Source: JAZKDW01 sp040387375
Lineage (GTDB): Bacteria > Pseudomonadota > Gammaproteobacteria > Burkholderiales > Burkholderiaceae_D
Direction: 5' to 3'
Length of the DNA: 64,000 nt
NCBI GenBank assembly: GCA_040387375.1
Contig: JAZKDW010000015.1
Coordinates: 186,001-250,000 of the forward strand
The position numbers were made by a program, and so were the translations under genes. The notes under the pieces are model-generated. The model ran no database searches. It was not told the DNA's origin and worked only from the letters and a program-made list of their open reading frames with translations. Shown here piece after piece: positions 61,700 through 64,000 of the stretch. Each line of letters begins with the position of its first letter. The stretch's first letter is position 1.

Positions 61700-62869
61700 A
61701 TGATCGCAGGAATGGCTTTTTACATGGACATAAAACGTAAATTCAACGTCGAAAATCACCGCGTTGCGCTGGTCTTGCAGGGCGGTGGCGCCTTGGGCGC
61801 CTATCAGGCGGGCGTCTATCAGGCTTTGCATGAACATGGCTTGACGCCGGAATGGATAGTCGGCACGTCCATCGGGGCAATCAATGCAGCGCTGATTGCC
61901 GGCAATCCCCCTGATATTCGCCTGTCCCATCTGAAAGAATTCTGGGGTCGTGTCGCGCATGAAGATCTGATGGACATGCGCAAGGTTCCCGATCCGGCGC
62001 GGCGCCTGAATACGCGTATCGCGACCATTGACACGCTATTGCGCGGCGTACCAGGCTTTTTTTCACCACGGCCGTCCAATGCGTTTGCAGTCGGCCTTCC
62101 TGTGCCGCCTGAAGAGGCGAGCTTCTATACAACCGATGAATTGTCCGGCACGCTGACACAACTGGTCGATTTCCCGTATCTCAATGCACCGGGAGGTATC
62201 CGGCTGACGGTGAGCGCAATCAAGCTTATCTGCGGCTCGCTGGTCAACTTCGACTCGGCACAACAGGCTGTCGGCGTCGAACATGTGATGGCGAGCGGTG
62301 CGCTGCCCCCGGGCTTTCCTCCGGTGCGCGTCGATGGCGAGCTGTACTGGGACGGCGGCCTGTACTCCAACACGCCTCTCGAGGTCGTGCTGGAGGATGA
62401 GCCGCGCATCGACACGCTGTGTTTCATCGTTGACCTGTGGAGCGCGGAAGGGCCGGAGCCCACAACGCTGGAGCAAGTGTACACACGACAAAAAGATGTA
62501 ATTTATGCATCGCGCTCGGTGCGCCATATCAACGCCTATCAGCGCATGCACCGGTTGCGGCGCATCGTCCAGGCCTTGCACGACAGGCTGCCGGCCGAAC
62601 TCCGGGACGCGGAAGAGTTGCAAGAGATCAGCAAGATGGGCAGCGACACCACCATTCATATCATCCGGCTTGCTTATGCCGGCCGGGATTGGCAGATGGC
62701 GTCGAAGGATATCAATTTTTCCAGAGGCTCGATTCAATGGCGCTGGGAGATGGGCTATCTTGACGCAATGCATGCGGTTGAGCACACTGACTGGTTATCC
62801 TTTGCACCGGATGACGCTGGCGTCGTTGTCCATGATCTGAGACCGGCCATCCCGGATCAGATTTCCTGA
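61700..62869 (+). CDS. Patatin-like phospholipase
   Basis: 389 residues. Oxyanion loop LQGGGALGAYQAG, nucleophile S57 in GTSIG, and D218 in WDGGLYSNTP form the patatin Ser-Asp dyad. The C-terminus (about 280-350) resembles the DUF3734 tail of bacterial patatins. It likely hydrolyses acyl esters of phospholipids or acyl-CoA in the cytoplasm. Several Met codons near the start (61700, 61712, 61724) are possible. Confidence 0.88.
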   Translation: MIAGMAFYMDIKRKFNVENHRVALVLQGGGALGAYQAGVYQALHEHGLTPEWIVGTSIGAINAALIAGNPPDIRLSHLKEFWGRVAHEDLMDMRKVPDPARRLNTRIATIDTLLRGVPGFFSPRPSNAFAVGLPVPPEEASFYTTDELSGTLTQLVDFPYLNAPGGIRLTVSAIKLICGSLVNFDSAQQAVGVEHVMASGALPPGFPPVRVDGELYWDGGLYSNTPLEVVLEDEPRIDTLCFIVDLWSAEGPEPTTLEQVYTRQKDVIYASRSVRHINAYQRMHRLRRIVQALHDRLPAELRDAEELQEISKMGSDTTIHIIRLAYAGRDWQMASKDINFSRGSIQWRWEMGYLDAMHAVEHTDWLSFAPDDAGVVVHDLRPAIPDQIS

Positions 62870-62889
62870 TCTGCCGACCGGACACAAAC

Positions 62890-63705
62890 ATGACTTTACG
62901 CCGTTCCAGGGGTTTTCTTGTTCTTGCTTTCATCCTGACATGCGGCGTGGGCCAGGCACTGTCCGCGTCCGTGCCTGTCGAGGGCGCCCCATGCGACAGG
63001 ATGAAGGCGAATCAGGTACTCTCCGCAGGCGCACCCGTAAGTTGCGCCCAGCTTTCCATCGTTCGATTTTCGTATGTCGATTTTGCAGGACGTTCTCATC
63101 CTGACGGCGAAATCATGGTCATGGCGGCAGTCGCGCACCATGTGCAAACAATTTTCGATACGCTGTATCAACGCCGTTTTCCGATCGCGAAAGCCCGGCT
63201 GATCGACGATTATCGTGGTGATGATACGGCATCAATGCATGATAACAATACGTCCGCATTCAACCACCGCGCGATCACCGGTGGCGGTGCGCCGTCGTTG
63301 CATGCTTATGGCCTGGCCATCGATCTGAACCCGGTCCAGAATCCGTTCATCCAGTTCAATGGGCGGGGACAGGCTTCCTACAGCCCGGCAGCCGGCAAGG
63401 CTCATGGAAGACGGCAGATGGCTGGTCCTGGCAAACCTGCATCCCCCGGAATGGCTGAAGAAGTAGTCCAACTTTTTGCTGCGAACGGCTTTTTGGTGTG
63501 GGGTGGGTACTGGAATTCGCCGATTGATTATCAGCATTTTCAGGTCAGCCGAAAAATCGCTGAACGCATGGCAAGTCTGCCTGCAGGCGCGGCACGCAAA
63601 TTTTTTACCGGATACGTCGATAACTACCGCACCTGCCTGAGAAAAAACAGCGCCGAAAAGGCCAGTACGGCAAGGAAGACCTGTACGGACGCGGTCAATC
63701 CATAG
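62890..63705 (+). CDS. M15 family metallopeptidase (D-alanyl-D-alanine carboxypeptidase-like)
   Basis: 271 residues. Signal peptide ends near LSA-SV (residue 27). The zinc site is S137, H138 (SLHAYGLAID), D145 and H216 (DYQHFQ), with the Gly-x-Ala-x-Asp pattern of the VanY/M15 group. It cleaves peptidoglycan peptides in the periplasm. The Cys35/Cys52 pair and a C-terminal Cys pair may form disulphides. It starts 20 bp after the patatin gene. Confidence 0.83.
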   Translation: MTLRRSRGFLVLAFILTCGVGQALSASVPVEGAPCDRMKANQVLSAGAPVSCAQLSIVRFSYVDFAGRSHPDGEIMVMAAVAHHVQTIFDTLYQRRFPIAKARLIDDYRGDDTASMHDNNTSAFNHRAITGGGAPSLHAYGLAIDLNPVQNPFIQFNGRGQASYSPAAGKAHGRRQMAGPGKPASPGMAEEVVQLFAANGFLVWGGYWNSPIDYQHFQVSRKIAERMASLPAGAARKFFTGYVDNYRTCLRKNSAEKASTARKTCTDAVNP

Positions 63706-63735
63706 GTTGAATTATCCCGCCGGGTCAGGCCGGCC

Positions 63736-63815
63736 AACAATTTGGTGCACCGCACCAAATTGTTCTTGACATTATTTAATTAATCTTTAGAATACGAATT
63801 GTTGCACTGCACAAT
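63736..63815 (+). promoter_or_regulatory. Phasin promoter with two palindromic operators
   Basis: AACAATTTGGTGC (63736-63748) and GCACCAAATTGTT (63752-63764) form a perfect 13-bp inverted repeat directly before a -35 TTGACA (63766-63771), 16-bp spacer and -10 TAGAAT (63788-63793). A second site, ATTGT..TGCACTGCA..ACAAT (63798-63815), overlaps the start region and is TGC/GCA-rich like PhaR sites. The upstream repeat may also terminate the M15 peptidase transcript. Confidence 0.65.
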
Positions 63816-63863
63816 GCACTGCGGACCAATTAACCCACGATTAGATCATCAAGGAGAGTTACC

Positions 63864-64000
63864 ATGTTTTCTAACAACGATCAATTTTCAAACGCCGCCA
63901 AAGTCAATTTCGAAACCCAACTTGCTGCGATTACCGCGCTGACCAACAAGGCTTTCGAAAGTGTCGCCCAACTCGTTGATTTGAACGTGAACGCTGCGAA
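63864..64000 (+). CDS. Phasin, N-terminal part (cut by window end)
   Basis: 45 codons are visible (MFSNNDQFSNAAKVNFE and on). FETQLAAITALTNKAFESVAQLVDLNVNAA is the start of a phasin domain (only its ends FETQL and NVNAA are needed). Phasins coat polyhydroxyalkanoate granules. AAGGAGAG precedes the ATG. The gene continues beyond the window. Confidence 0.85.
   Translation, partial: MFSNNDQFSNAAKVNFETQLAAITALTNKAFESVAQLVDLNVNAA

Noticed and set aside
1..64000. CRISPR arrays, tRNA or rRNA genes
   Set aside because: No regularly spaced direct repeats, tRNA T-loop words in a cloverleaf context, or rRNA-like stretches were found by reading the gaps between genes.

Overview
The window is a piece of chromosome from a betaproteobacterium, most likely an Oxalobacteraceae-type member of the Burkholderiales. 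This is inferred from the set of core genes: DUF1840, DUF3567, DUF3717 and DUF4390 proteins, an rsmB-DUF4390-ntrY-ntrX block, def-fmt/LysM/dprA/smg/topB order, and a phasin gene. The core has high G+C and clear third-position bias. The first 12.9 kb differs: it contains insertion-sequence debris and several genes that are visibly richer in A+T, and it ends inside a broken comM gene.

Positions 1-12927 are read as the right-hand part of a genomic island inserted in comM. The left end and the 5' half of comM lie outside the window. The island carries three tight operons that look like defence or conflict systems. (a) A minus-strand ubiquitin-like operon (653-2992): a protein with three ubiquitin-like domains, an E1-like DUF6791-ThiF enzyme, and a DUF6527 Cys/His protein. 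(b) A minus-strand operon (3072-7841): a sigma-factor-like protein, a small putative regulator, and a large fusion of an ImmA/IrrE metallopeptidase, a UvrD-type helicase and a PD-(D/E)XK-like C-terminus. (c) A plus-strand operon (8103-12591): a winged-helix protein, a KGGVGR-variant ParA/MinD-like ATPase with a helical C-terminus, and a nitrilase-fold protein with a recognisable Glu-Lys-Cys triad. Operons b and c are divergent and share a 261-bp A+T-rich control region containing a 12-bp direct repeat.

From 13.6 kb on the genes are housekeeping or metabolic. 13.6-19.3 kb: a shikimate-dehydrogenase-like gene with a coupled micro-ORF, then a full Liv-type ABC transporter. 19.5-27.8 kb: a lipoprotein, an MFS transporter, DUF1840, rsmB, DUF4390, an NtrY-like kinase with an NtrX-like regulator lacking the AAA+ domain, a degenerate CobW-like protein and DUF3567. 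27.9-30.9 kb: an MFS transporter, a TrmB-like methyltransferase and a class II glutamine amidotransferase. 30.9-35.4 kb: a five-gene biosynthetic operon (type III polyketide synthase, methyltransferase, FAD oxidoreductase, acyl carrier protein, ketosynthase). 35.5-40.8 kb: cardiolipin synthase-like protein and metH. 41.0-43.7 kb: arginine breakdown (arginine dihydrolase-like enzyme, ornithine aminotransferase, Lrp-type regulator). 43.7-51.3 kb: fmt, def, LysM protein, dprA, smg, topB. 52.0-57.0 kb: a second Liv-type transporter. 57.0-63.7 kb: MFS, a 45-residue membrane protein, aminotransferase, DUF3717, radical SAM, patatin and an M15 peptidase. The window ends in the first codons of a phasin gene with a well-formed promoter and two palindromes upstream.

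I saw no rRNA, tRNA or CRISPR array.
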